Source: Deinandra increscens subsp. villosa (lineage: Eukaryota; Streptophyta; Magnoliopsida; Asterales; Asteraceae). Taken from it: a stretch of DNA of 64,000 nt. This document shows positions 44,778-56,080 of the stretch, one piece after another (position 1 is the stretch's first letter; every line of letters starts with the position of its first letter). A program made the position numbers and the translations under genes. The notes under the pieces were generated by a model. It was not told where the DNA came from. It made no database searches and saw nothing but the letters and a program-made list of their open reading frames with translations. Location of the stretch: the NCBI GenBank assembly GCA_039602395.1, contig JBCNJP010000027.1:112756354-112820353 (forward strand), in the 5' to 3' direction.

Positions 44778-47287
44778 ATGTTATATGATAAACCATAAAA
44801 CTCCTAAACCAAACAATGCATGATAATTTCTTCATCTTAAAACACTTTACAAATACAATGGCAAGAAACAATCCAAAATTTTTTAGAAAATGAAACAAAA
44901 GGCTTGGTTGGAAAAAGATTTGGGAGGTCAGATTAGAAAGCCAATAAAGTTAATGATCTAAATCATATATATTTTGGATGACCTAAGTGAACATAAGAAA
45001 ACGACTCATGTTTGTGCAGGCCTTTTATACTAACCAAGTGCATTCAGAGGTATAATACTCCAAACGGGAATGATAATAGGCATCCGTCTGGTTATGAGTT
45101 ATAATCCTATTATAACATTGCTACTTAACAGGGTTTTACCAAAGGCTTTCATGCTCATTTTTTAAATGTTAAAATGTTAAAATGTTAAAATGACCTAAGT
45201 GAACATAAGAAAACGACTTGAATACTTGAACAACTTTGTAAACTTAAGGTACTTGAAGACTCGAATACTTGAACAACTTTGTAAACTCAAGGTAAATTGA
45301 AAACGGATATCTGATCACCTGGTGATATTTGTTAACCATTTGTCCTTAATACCAGAAAGGCTAGAGCACAAGTCCCAGCATTCATAAATATTTGCTCATC
45401 CCCCTTCATCCAATAGCTAAAATTGTGGCTATTGTTATATTTTGAGATTGGCGATCCACTTGCATTGAATGTTATCTCATTGTTTATCAATTTATATTTA
45501 AAAAAGGTAAAACCATTTTATTTCAATCGTAATGAAATAGGTACCTGTATGCTTCGTCTAAAATGGTTTGAATTTCTACTGTGAAATGGTCAACACACAT
45601 TGAGAGTTAAACATGCTAAGAAGCTTTTTCCAACAATGATCTAGGATATGAACAAATATATAACAATAGGAAGCAAAACTTATTAAAACTGCAATATATA
45701 TAGATATTGATGAATATGAAATGATGACGTATCTGCATTACCAAAGTCCTTCTGAAATATATGTTAAGTATGATGCCCTCTCATTTGAATGGTATCTACA
45801 TACATAGAAGATTTATAAGTACTTATGTGTACTAATGTACTATGTTTGTTAAAAACATTTATGGATTGGTTAGTGTTTTTGGATTATCTAAATTACACAT
45901 TTGTTTTTCAACTTATAGAATGGTTTGAAAGATTAAAGAACTTATTTGGGTGGATTATATAACAAATGAGTCAATTGAGATAGAAATAAAATGTGTTAAG
46001 TTTATATTTAAACCTCGGGTCCACTTCAAGATGTATTTCATGACCAAATTCATGAAATAAGAGGAAACATTTAATTCTGGATGTTATCAGTCTTGAGATT
46101 GGATTATTTGTTATCCAGGTATATTGCCCTAGAGTTTTCAGCTTTTCTAAGTTTCACAACACATTTCCAAATAAAAATATTGATGTGTTCGGAACTACAC
46201 CAAAAATGACTAAATTATTCTAGACCTAGACACACCTAATTTTACAGAAAATATCTAAACTAGACCGAACCTAGAAGCAAGTGTACCTATCGGTCGTAGA
46301 ATAGCTTACGTATGACTGGAAAATCGAACCCTAGAGACACTATGTAACAAGACTCAACTAAGACCTAAGGAATGGAAATATGAGAATTTTGGTTTTACGA
46401 ATCTCAAATTAACTAATTTAGCTAACTAACCGACTAATCAACCGAAAACAAGAAAACAAGAAAATTGGAGAATGAATTCAATATCAGAGAAAGATACCAC
46501 ATAGACCTAGAATCCTAACCAATAATATTAACTACACTCAGCTATGACAATACTGATGGTGGCTAGTTCACATTTTAAGTTCCTCCTAGAAAATGATTCT
46601 AACGCTCGAACATGAGTTCACCTTTTGAGTACGTCATACCTCAACTAAACCTAACCACCCTTGAAACAATCTAAGGCACCTTAGGCTAGCAGAAGCTACC
46701 ACTAAATAATCCAACCGACACGGAATAACAAATTAACTAACTTCCTAGGGTACTCCTCTTCCGAAGACATGTTATCCTAGGTCATTAGCCAACCAACTAC
46801 CTAACCTAACTATCACCTCCCGGAGTGTTTAATTTGGGAAACACACAGGATTCAAGAGAGTGGCTAATAGACTAAACATATGATCAACCAAAATAGCTAA
46901 CCAAATCAACTACAAACACAAAGGTCACACGATTGATTGCCCAATCAAAGCTGAAATATAGTCGCAGATTAGATAAGTTTAGAATACTAACTACAACCTA
47001 AGATCAAGTATTCGTATGCATACAACTGAAATAATTAGTGGAATTTAAAGAATCATTCAATCATCAATCAAATTCATAAACCTAGTAAAAGTCAATAATG
47101 CTAATTATTCATCCGGGAGCTTCCTGAGGTTATCTTGTTACTATCTAGAGTTAGTAAGGCTTGGTTTACCCCTGATCTATGACCTGTTTTAAAGTACCAT
47201 AATGAGGGTAAGGCATTTTTTTTTAAGTTTCCTTCATTATGTTTGTATGTTCTTGGTACTAACCGATTGGTTTATCCTTTGTAATTT
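44778..47287. other. AT-rich spacer with short direct repeats
   Basis: GACCTAAGTGAACATAAGAA occurs at about 44981 and 45192, and GAATACTTGAACAACTTTGT at about 45220 and 45268; AAATGTTAA is repeated in tandem near 45170. No coding signal seen in 45400-47280. Confidence 0.5.
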
Positions 47288-47455
47288 TGCAGAAATGGAT
47301 CCTTTTGATGCTTTGAACTTGAAGAGTTTCTCTGGCCTTGACTGTGATGCTTAGAAGATCGAAGAAGGAACTGCACCATTTCTGACTCAAACTGCCTCTT
47401 CGTTCTATGAAGTTAGGCCTGAGGTTGATCCTCAAGTGCAAGGTGAAATGAATGT
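47288..47455 (+). pseudogene. Unidentified exon cut by insertion of element B
   Basis: After TTTTGCAGAA an ATG-started block reads MDPFDALNLKSFSGLDC, a stop at about 47353, then KIEEGTAPFLTQTASSFYEV and PEVDPQVQGEM. It stops where the LTR of element B begins (47456). The composition looks coding, but the product is unknown. Confidence 0.4.
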
Positions 47456-48613
47456 TGTCACACCCCCAAAAATCCCACGTGCGATAACGCGCCACAGGGA
47501 GCGTGACAAACCAGGATCGCCGTCCATTAGTTACACCAAACGACCACTAATTAATAAAAACGGTTCATATTTCATTAAAATATAAAATTAGAGTTTTACA
47601 AATGCGGAAGCGTAAATACAATAAAAGTACTTATTTAAAATCTTTGTCACCCACAGTGACGTGGCTTGTTCAAAGACATTAAAAGCGTTTCAAGACTCAT
47701 GCATGCGTACTCGTGATACTCGAACATCCGCAACCTGAGAAATAACATGCTAAAAAGTGTCAACACAAAGGTTGGTGAGTTCACAGGTTTATCAGTTCAA
47801 AAACAATTCCAGTTTATGTAAATCGACTGTTCAACAACAGTCCTAGTTCAGTGTAAATCAACTGTTCCTCGACAGTTCAAGTTTAAGTTCAAGGTTGACT
47901 GTTCAACAACAGTTTGAGTTCACGTTCAAGTTCAGTTAATAAAATCCAGATAATATATCAATAGCTAGCTAGGCTATTTTCAAGAAATCAGTGCACGTTT
48001 GACTAGATAAACTAGCTATCCAGTTACTGAAGCTCGACAAGTTCAATTGTGCCTCGTTAAGACTAAGAAGTATATAACACCCGTTCGATATCCAATCGAG
48101 TCAGCGCGAATGACCCGGGTGGGGCTTGTCAGGCCCAGTAGATCTACCAAATAAGTTCCCGCTGATGTCACATTGACAGTAACTCTAAAAGTGAGGACTT
48201 TATCATAAGTGTGCCACTATCATTCAGGTGATATAATTATCTAACAGTTCAAGTGTTTGCATGTTAATCTCCCCCAACAGGATTAAAATAAGTAAAATGG
48301 GGCCGTGAAACTCACCTTAGGTTGCACAGCAAAAGTTTCCAGATAAACAGTTAAGCAGGTAGCAAGAACAAGTCTTGTGCAAGCAATCAATCACCTAACG
48401 AGCATAAATGTATAAGTGTGTGTTTTACAAACTATCAAGTCTAACAAAAATGACAAAAACGAATGATCGTGAAGTCCGGAATAAGTTGAGGATGACACTT
48501 GTGCCAAATCTGAGCGATTATCAAAATACGCGAGGAAAATACAATATATATTAATATTATATATTCTTTTTTTTTTAAGTTCAATAATTCCAAAAATGAA
48601 TAAAAATCGTATA

Positions 48614-48652
<39 letters not shown>

Positions 48653-48763
48653 TAAAAACAATCGTGTATATGACGTTGATCACGAGATTGCGAAAACAAG
48701 AAGCGTATATTAAAAGTTCACATAAAATGTCAATTGTTAATAATACGTTTATATTAACCTTTG

Positions 48764-48821
<58 letters not shown>

Positions 48822-49042
48822 TTGGTAAACCCTTAATTTTTGGATCAACAAGTATGTATATATATATTACGTTTTAAAGAACACAACAATTTACGTGTGT
48901 TTAAAGTTCAAAATTTAGTTTACTGGGTCTAATAATCCAAGTCATAGATTTACGGGTTTAAATACGATGAGGGATGACTTTGGTACAAAAATCCATTGAT
49001 TAAAACTCAAAGGAATATAAAAAAAAAATAAAAACATTGAAC

Positions 49043-49113
49043 ATGGAGGTCACCGGGTTCGAACCCGTGACCTCTATGTCACAACATTGACAACAAACCA
49101 CTCGGCTGGTACG
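49043..49113 (-). other. tRNA-like Pol III module 1 in LTR
   Basis: On the minus strand an A-box-like CAGCCGAGTGG is followed about 45 bases later by a perfect B box GGTTCGAACCC inside an extended T-arm palindrome. The anticodon stem and acceptor stem do not form, so this is a tRNA relic or SINE-type promoter, not a tRNA gene. Confidence 0.55.
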
Positions 49114-49199
49114 CTGTTAGTGATAGAAATCCGTTCGGAACTATTTTGTTTATAGGCAGCGACCAGAAATTGAGTTAAAGAAAATCAATGGATTAAAAA

Positions 49200-49273
49200 T
49201 GATGGCAACGGGACTCGAACCCGCGCCTCCAGCGAGCAAACTCAACACCCTAACCGACTGTGCCAGATTGGCG
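49200..49273 (-). other. tRNA-like Pol III module 2 in LTR
   Basis: On the minus strand a consensus A box TGGCACAGTCGG and B box GGTTCGAGTCC stand at tRNA spacing. The D arm (GCAC/GTGT) and T arm (GCGGG/CCCGT) fold, but the seven bases expected to pair with TGCCATC do not, and no anticodon stem forms. It is a tRNA-derived sequence rather than a working tRNA gene. Confidence 0.6.
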
Positions 49274-50425
49274 TCTGGGTTTATTCCAGAACGAAAAATA
49301 TATATCCTATAAGCGCCAGCCGTCATCTTCTTCAACAATTGCTCCGGTGATCGGAACCCTAGTTCCGGTCGCCGGAAAATCGCAAAAGCCAAATAAAACT
49401 CGTAAAAGTGTGCGATTAACAGAGGGGAACCATTACCTTGAACCGAAGATGAGAGAAAACAGGTTTTTGATGCCGAAAACGAACCCAAAGCTTGAACGCG
49501 AACTCCGAGCACCACCACGAAACTCGAATCCGAATGCTTCTGATTGCTCGTGAGGGTTTTGTGATCACTGTGGTGATCGAAAGGTGGTCGAATGGTGGTG
49601 ATTTAGAGGTTTCTTGATGGGTTGCCGGGAAAACTAAAAAAAAAGGGAGATAACAGGGAGAGATGAGGGAGAAAGTGAGAGGTTGTGAGGGTGTATAGGT
49701 GTGTGACAATGATGGTTAATTCTTGAAACCGACGAGTGATGATGAGGAGGAATTGAAACTGCCGGAGAATTGGTGATCGGCTATTAACGATCGTCTTTAC
49801 TACTCGTACATACATTTGAGTTACAAATTAAGAATTGGGCTTTGGCAAAATAGGTCCCTCCAGGTTTTAGTTAAAAATAAACCATATTTGGTGAATGACA
49901 ACATAAGTCCCTCAAAGTTCTAAAAGGGTTAACGGCTCAAACGAAGTTAACGGAAAATGTTTTTAACGACGAATATCCGAGGAACGTCAAAATATATTAA
50001 TCGTGTAGCGTTTATAAGAACTATAAATATTGTTTTACCCACATAAAATCATAGAACATAATTCAACAATTAACTATTTAAATTGTAACACATATATTTA
50101 AAGTCACATAAAGTTTGACTAAAATCTATAAATATATGCTTTAGGTTTACATAAAATCATAAATATAATTTATGGTTTGATAATTAAAACTCACATAGAA
50201 TAATAAAATACTTGTGAAATATATACAAATATATCACATAAAATCATAAAGCGGAATCATGGAATATCAAATGTTTAAGTTTCCGTGCATGCTCGTAGTG
50301 ATTGATCACACAAAACCCTAATTTGCTAAAGTTAACAAGTCAACACATAAATGTTCACGCAACATTTAATACGTTTTACGTTCAGTTAATATCGGGAAAA
50401 TGACCTGAAAAGTCGGATTGTCACA

Positions 50426-50436
50426 GTATCCCCTTG
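50426..50436 (-). other. Polypurine tract of element B
   Basis: GTATCCCCTTG is the complement of a purine run CAAGGGGATAC directly next to the inner end of the 3' LTR. Confidence 0.8.
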
Positions 50437-50450
50437 TTGAAGAATTTTCG

Positions 50451-52996
50451 TGTCACACCCCCAATTAACCACTAACGGAGTTTATACCGTTAAGGGGCGC
50501 GACTAGACCAGGACCACAACCATTAGTTACAAATACTAAACGAATCAGAGTAAAGTCCAAAGTTCATAAATAAAAACAGTTAATCATACGCAGCGGAATT
50601 TAAAACATCAGTATCTTAGCACTAGCCACGTGCTTTACAAATCATTGTTCAATTTCAAATTCCCAATTTAGTTTAATGACAAACAAAGTCTTCAAGTGCC
50701 ATGCCAACCTCTAGCGGATACTCCTCAACGATCTGCAAAAGTGAAAACCACACAAGTGTCAACCTAACGGTTGGTGAGTTCACGGTGGGCATGACATGCA
50801 TTGGCCCAGTCTCAATAATCGTATGTATCAACATATACATAAATAATAATGTTTTGCAAAATATTGCCGAGTGTTGAATTTTCGAATATGCACTAGTTAA
50901 GTAAAAGTTAAAGCAGTCAACCGATATCGCGGGTAGCTAATCCGGTTTCCATGCACTAAGGAAGTCGTACTAGGGCTGAAAGCTGACGTAACAGAGTGCG
51001 GCATTTGCCGTTGGTTTGTGCCTCCAGTTGTGTCCCATTTGGGATGCCCACAACTAAGAACAGGCTGATATTGCACTCCGTTCGGCCCCCGGCCGGTTGG
51101 CTACACATTTGTGTACCGCGGAGCAGGGTTTGTCAAACCCTCAGTAGATCTACCCAACATCCCCTCGCTTTCCAGATCATCAGTACTAAGTTGAGGACTT
51201 TAAGTTTTAAAGCATCCTTAGAAATCATGTGATATCATTTGGTTTCGACTTTAACCTACACTAGTCATATTAAAATGTTTATTCTGGATTTCATCTGAAA
51301 TCCCAAAAAGAGTTTAAGTGTCGTAATAGTTGGTTCCGGATTTCATTTGAAACCCCAAAGATGGACAGTTGCAAGTGTTCCCCATAAAACACTCCAACTT
51401 CCATAACAGGTATCCCATTAGGAAATACCTCAAATTGTCAGCGTTGTTTTCCGTTTAGTATGTTCATTGTGACCCAAACGGGCTCACAAGTAAAGGGTTT
51501 GTGAAACTCACCTTAGGTTGCTCAGCTTCACTTGTTAATCCAATTTATGTTTGCTAACGAAGACCTAGTAATCACATTAAGGTCTTAGGTGTTAGGTTGT
51601 GTCTAAACTTTAACTTAACGTCACTATGGCCCATAACATAGCACGTTGCAACTAAGACTCGACATACCGACACACGATACCGATGGTTGATCATAAACAA
51701 GGGTTCACATATTACAGAAATCAAACATGTATTATCATAGCATAATCATGTAAGTCATGGCATAACATTCAAGCAAATTGCACAAGTTTGGTTTTCAGGT
51801 CAGGTCTTAGTTTCGCTAGCATAGTTTCGCTAGGCAGTTTCGCTAGGTGCACGGGCAGCACTTTCGCTAGGCAATGCCCGGTGACACAGTTTCACTAGGC
51901 TAGTTTCGCCCGAAACTGCTGACGCAGTTTCGCTAGCCTAGTTTCGCAGGGAAACTGGTTTGAACTTTCGTTCAGGTATTTCGCTCGGTAGTTTCGTTCG
52001 AGCTGGTCGGGTCAGTTTCGCTAGCGACACTATAGTTTCGCTCGACAGTGTCGCTGAATGAACAAGTAAATTCGCTGGATAATTTCGCCCAGAGAACACA
52101 CAGTTTCGCTGGTCGCGAAAAACATACGGATTTGCCTAAAAATCAACCTAACAGCTTCTGATCTTACATGCAATCCATTATTTAGCATACATAGGCATTT
52201 ACCAACATAAATCAGCAAGCTTTAACACCTTAAACATGCATTTTGTCATCAAATCACCCAAAATACATATAAAACCCTAAAATGGCTAAAATAGCATAAA
52301 TCTCTATCATGGTTGGATTTCATACGCAAAGTTGGAGACTTTATCACAGATCTAGCATCCCTAGTCATAAATACAGAAGATCTAACAAGTTCATGAAAGA
52401 TTGGGCATGCTTTATGAAGAAACATATAGAAAATGCATGTAAATGGGTTTTGGAGACTCACGGTTGATCGAGGATCGATGGATGCTCTCTACCAACAGTG
52501 ATGATAGTAGCAAATAGTGATATCTCAGCTGGTCCAGAAATCTCAGAGAGTGTGTGTGTGTTTGTTGTGTGGTTTGAGCAAATGAGGCTATTAGGGTTTA
52601 TTAAGATTATTTATATCAGAGGCTAGTTTCGCTGGCAGTTTCGCTGGCCAGGCGAAACTAGCTCTGGTCACATGTTGATCGAGTAGTTCAGCTGGATACC
52701 GGGCGACACTACAGTTTCGCCCGGTAGTTTCGCTGGCGACCAAAAAGACAAGTTTTCCACATAATCAAGTATTCACAATTTGTCCTGCAATTCACAATAC
52801 TAAGTCATGTATTTAAATCACATTGCACATAAGGACAATAAATAAGCACATAACACATATGGGCGGTTTCGGTGATCAACCAAAGGTCGTGGACGTATTC
52901 GGCCTAGTTATGCATTTGTTACTTAAGTTAACACTTATGACGTAACTAACGGAGATTGTCTAACGGAAGTTAACCTTGGAATTCTCGGGTGTCACA
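50451..52996 (-). repeat. 3' LTR of element C (2546 bp)
   Basis: Plus-strand ends are TGTCACACCCCC and CGGGTGTCACA. Positions 51800-52745 hold a cluster of TTTCGCT words. The inner end abuts the polypurine tract complement TCATCCCCTTG (52997-53007). Confidence 0.93.
51803..52740 (-). repeat. TTTCGCT word cluster in the LTR of C
   Basis: Twelve exact TTTCGCT copies, mostly AGTTTCGCTAG or AGTTTCGCTGG, plus variants (TTTCGCC, TTTCGTT, TTTCACT), concentrated at 51803-52105 and 52622-52740. The cluster is duplicated in the other LTR copy (about 54798-55730). Spacing is irregular. Confidence 0.9.
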
Positions 52997-53007
52997 TCAT
53001 CCCCTTG
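52997..53007 (-). other. Polypurine tract of element C
   Basis: TCATCCCCTTG complements CAAGGGGATGA, immediately inside the 3' LTR. Confidence 0.8.
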
Positions 53008-53155
53008 AAATTGGAATTTTCGTCCCGAAAATTATTCTAGCGTTGTAGCGTTCGCAGCATCAGCTGTCGTCGTTGCTGTCGTTGCTGGAGAAAGAAAGCA
53101 AAAGTTTTAGGGTTGCCACATCCTCCTCCTGTTAAAGGAATTTTGGTCCCCAAAA

Positions 53156-54430
53156 TTAAATTATACCTTGAGTTTCCGTGGACGTTTGCTCGAACAAGTG
53201 AGGACACTTCTTCTTCATTTGATCCTCTCGTTCCCAAGTATATTCTGGTCCACGCTTTGAGTTCCATCGTACCTTGACGATCGGAATCTTGCTACGCTTG
53301 AGGGTCTTCTCCTCGCGTCCCATGATTTCTACCGGTTGCTCGATGAATCTTAGATGTTCAATTACCAATTCCTCCAAAGGAATTATTTCTGTCTCTTGAG
53401 CCTGACACTTTTTCAGATTTGAGACGTGAAACACGTTGTGAACTCCATCGAGTTCGGCTGGGAGTTTCAATCGGTAGGCTACCGGGCCTACTTCCCCAAT
53501 AATTTCAAACGGACCGATGTAGCGAGGATTCAACTTTCCACGCTTTCCGAAGCGTACCACTCCCTTCCAGGGAGATACCTTCAACAATACTTTGTCACCC
53601 ACTTCGAACTTTAGAGGTTTACGGCGCTTGTCGGCATAGCTCTTCTGTCTATCTCGTGCTGCAGCTATCCGCTTTCTGATTTGGATTATGCGTTCAGTCG
53701 TGTCGTGAATGATCTCTGGTCCAGTGAGTCCTTTCTCACCTGTTTCGGCCCAACATACGGGCGATCTGCATTTTCTGCCATATAGTGCTTCAAATGGTGC
53801 TGCGCCGATGCTTGAATGATAGCTATTGTTGTAAGAGAACTCCACCAGTGGAAGATGAGCTTCCCAGTCTTTACCGAAGTCAAGAACGCAAGCTCGGAGC
53901 ATATCTTCTAAGGTTTGAATGGTTCTTTCCGTCTGACCATCGGTCTGCGGGTGATAAGCTGTGCTCATATCAAGTCTGGTCCCCAATGCTTCATGCATAG
54001 ATTGCCATAATCGTGAAGTGAATCGTGGATCTCGATCGGAGATAATAGTCTTAGGCACTCCATGACGCGCCACAATTCGGTCGATGTACAGCTTCGTTAG
54101 CCTATCCATGTTGTCGTTTTCCTTCATTGGGATAAAATGTGCGGATTTGGTTAAGCGATCAATGATAACCCAAATCGCATCTGGTCGATTCGATCGATGA
54201 GGTAATCCTGTTACAAAATCCATTGAGATATCCTCCCATTTCCATTCTGGGATCTTTGGTTGCTGTAGTAGTCCCGAAGGCTTTTGGTACTCGATCTTTA
54301 CCCTTGAGCACGTTAAACACTTAGCCACATATCGCGCGATGTCGGCTTTCATATTTGGCCACCAATACAGGTTCTTTAAGTCTTGGTACATCTTATCTGA
54401 TCCTGGATGTACCGAATACCTCGACTTGTG
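53156..54430 (-). CDS. Element C integrase with chromodomain (N-terminally truncated pol)
   Basis: The frame is open from the deletion junction at 54430 to the stop at 53156; the ATG complementary to 54389-54391 lies 13 codons in. The zinc finger is kept: HKSRYSVHPG gives both His, CLTC both Cys. Counting from the internal Met, the core has D58 (MDF), D119 (SDRDPRF) and E155 (TERTIQ), a D-D35-E set that inserts cDNA into chromosomal DNA. The C-terminal chromodomain (about residues 355-403, VEIMGREEK ... VRWNSKRGPEYTWE) directs chromoviruses to modified histones. No stop or shift interrupts it. It lacks RT and RNase H and any normal start, so it could be expressed only from a neighbouring promoter. 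Confidence 0.92.
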   Translation of the reverse strand, partial: HKSRYSVHPGSDKMYQDLKNLYWWPNMKADIARYVAKCLTCSRVKIEYQKPSGLLQQPKIPEWKWEDISMDFVTGLPHRSNRPDAIWVIIDRLTKSAHFIPMKENDNMDRLTKLYIDRIVARHGVPKTIISDRDPRFTSRLWQSMHEALGTRLDMSTAYHPQTDGQTERTIQTLEDMLRACVLDFGKDWEAHLPLVEFSYNNSYHSSIGAAPFEALYGRKCRSPVCWAETGEKGLTGPEIIHDTTERIIQIRKRIAAARDRQKSYADKRRKPLKFEVGDKVLLKVSPWKGVVRFGKRGKLNPRYIGPFEIIGEVGPVAYRLKLPAELDGVHNVFHVSNLKKCQAQETEIIPLEELVIEHLRFIEQPVEIMGREEKTLKRSKIPIVKVRWNSKRGPEYTWEREDQMKKKCPHLFEQTSTETQGII

Positions 54431-55985
54431 AGCGTTGTTTTCCGTTTAGTATGTTCGTTGTGACCCAAACAGGCTCACAAGTAAAGGGTTTGTGAAACTC
54501 ACCTTAGGTTGCTCAGCTTCACTTGTTAATCCAATTTATGTTTGCTAACGAAGACCTAGTAATCACATTAAGGTCTTAGGTGTTAGGTTGTGTCTAAACT
54601 TTAACTTAAGGTCACTATGGCCCATAACATAGCACGTTGCAACTAAGACTCGACATACCGACACACGATACCGATGGTTGATCATAAACAAGGGTTCACA
54701 TATTACAGAAATCAAACATGTATTATCATAGCATAATCATGTAAGTCATGGCATAACATTCAAGCAAATTGCACAAGTTTGGTTTTCAGGTCAGGTCTTA
54801 GTTTCGCTAGCATAGTTTCGCTAGGCAGTTTCGCTAGGTGCACGGGCAGCACTTTCGCTAGGCAATGCCCGGTGACACAGTTTCGCTAGGCTAGTTTCGC
54901 CCGAAACTGCTGACGCAGTTTCGCTAGCCTAGTTTCGCAGGGAAACTGGTTTGAACTTTCGTTCAGGTATTTCGCTCGGTAGTTTCGTTCGAGCTGGTCG
55001 GGTCAGTTTCGCTAGCGACACTATAGTTTCGCTCGACAGTGTCGCTGAATGAACAAGTAAATTCGCTGGATAATTTCGCCCAGAGAACACACAGTTTCGC
55101 TGGTCGCGAAAAACATACGGATTTGCCTAAAAATCAACCTAACAGCTTCTGATCTTACATGCAATCCATTATTTAGCATACATAGGCATTTACCAACATA
55201 AATCAGCAAGCTTTAACACCTTAAACATGCATTTTGTCATCAAATCACCCAAAATACATATAAAACCCTAAAATGGCTAAAATAGCATAAATCTCTATCA
55301 TGGTTGGATTTCATACGCAAAGTTGGAGACTTTATCACAGATCTAGCATCCCTAGTCATAAATACAGAAGATCTAACAAGTTCATGAAAGATTGGGCATG
55401 CTTTATGAAGAAACATATAGAAAATGCATGTAAATGGGTTTTGGAGACTCACGGTTGATCGAGGATCGATGGATGCTCTCTACCAACAGTGATGATAGTA
55501 GCAAATAGTGATATCTCAGCTGGTCCAGAAATCTCAGAGAGTGTGTGTGTTTGTTGTGTGGTTTGAGCAAATGAGGCTATTAGGGTTTATTAAGATTATT
55601 TATATCAGAGGCTAGTTTCGCTGGCAGTTTCGCTGGCCAGGCGAAACTAGCTCTGGTCACATGTTGATCGAGTAGTTCAGCTGGATACCGGGTGACACTA
55701 CAGTTTCGCCCGGTAGTTTCGCTGGCGACCAAAAAGACAAGTTTTCCACATAATCAAGTATTCACAATTTGTCATGCAATTCACAATACTAAGTCATGTA
55801 TTTAAATCACATTGCACATAAGGACAATAAATAAGCACATAACACATATGGGCGGTTTCGGTGATCAACCAAAGGTCGTGGACGTATTCGGCCTAGTTAT
55901 GCATTAGTTACTTAAGTTAACACTTATGACGTAACTAACGGAGATTGTCTAACGGAAGTTAACCTTGGAATTCTCGGGTGTCACA
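54431..55985 (-). repeat. 5' LTR of element C, inner part deleted
   Basis: Matches 51440-52996 at over 99% by eye and ends CGGGTGTCACA next to TTTCG. The first 989 bp on the plus strand (the PBS-proximal part) are missing, and the break joins the integrase His-Lys-Ser codons directly. Confidence 0.93.
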
Positions 55986-56063
55986 TTTCGTCCTCGAAAA
56001 TTGCGTAACGCGGTAAAAGTTAATGAGCTAGACAGAAAGAAAAGAAAAGAAAAATTCTCAGTC

Positions 56064-56080
56064 GTCACATCATCCCCTTG
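56064..56080 (-). other. Second LTR-end/polypurine-like junction inside B
   Basis: GTCACATCATCCCCTTG repeats the structure of an LTR inner end plus polypurine tract and is followed, as at 50437 and 53008, by AGAATTTTCGTCC-like bases. It lies between the pol stop and the insertion point of C, so element B carries this signal twice. Confidence 0.6.

Larger units (their letters stand above)
47456..50425 (-). repeat. 3' LTR of element B (2970 bp)
   Basis: Plus-strand ends are TGTCACACCCCC and GATTGTCACA. It contains a GACTGTTCAACAACAGT-type word cluster (47825-47930), two (AT)n tracts (48612-48652, 48767-48818), two tRNA-like modules (49043-49273) and a GC-richer section (49280-49800) with small open frames that I treat as LTR sequence. 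Confidence 0.92.
50446..55990 (-). mobile_element. Element C: internally deleted Tekay-like chromovirus nested in B
   Basis: The element proper spans 50451-55985 and is flanked by identical TTTCG target duplications (50446-50450 and 55986-55990). On the minus strand it has the outer 1555 bp of its 5' LTR (55985-54431), then directly the integrase and chromodomain (54430-53156), polypurine tract and a complete 3' LTR (52996-50451). One deletion removed the inner 5' LTR, PBS, gag, protease, RT and RNase H. The LTR copies differ at about eight sites in 1.56 kb by eye. Confidence 0.93.

Noticed and set aside
48441..48851. 136-aa ORF with Tyr/Ile repeats (and its partner at 62136-62645)
   Set aside because: Produced by (AT)n tracts within the LTRs of element B; no domain or codon signal.
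49043..49273. Functional tRNA genes
   Set aside because: Both modules have good B boxes but no acceptor stem pairing and no anticodon stem, so I list them only as tRNA-like.
50996..51232. 78-aa ORF in the LTR of element C
   Set aside because: No domain, lies inside the LTR, and shorter than expected by chance for GC-richer DNA.
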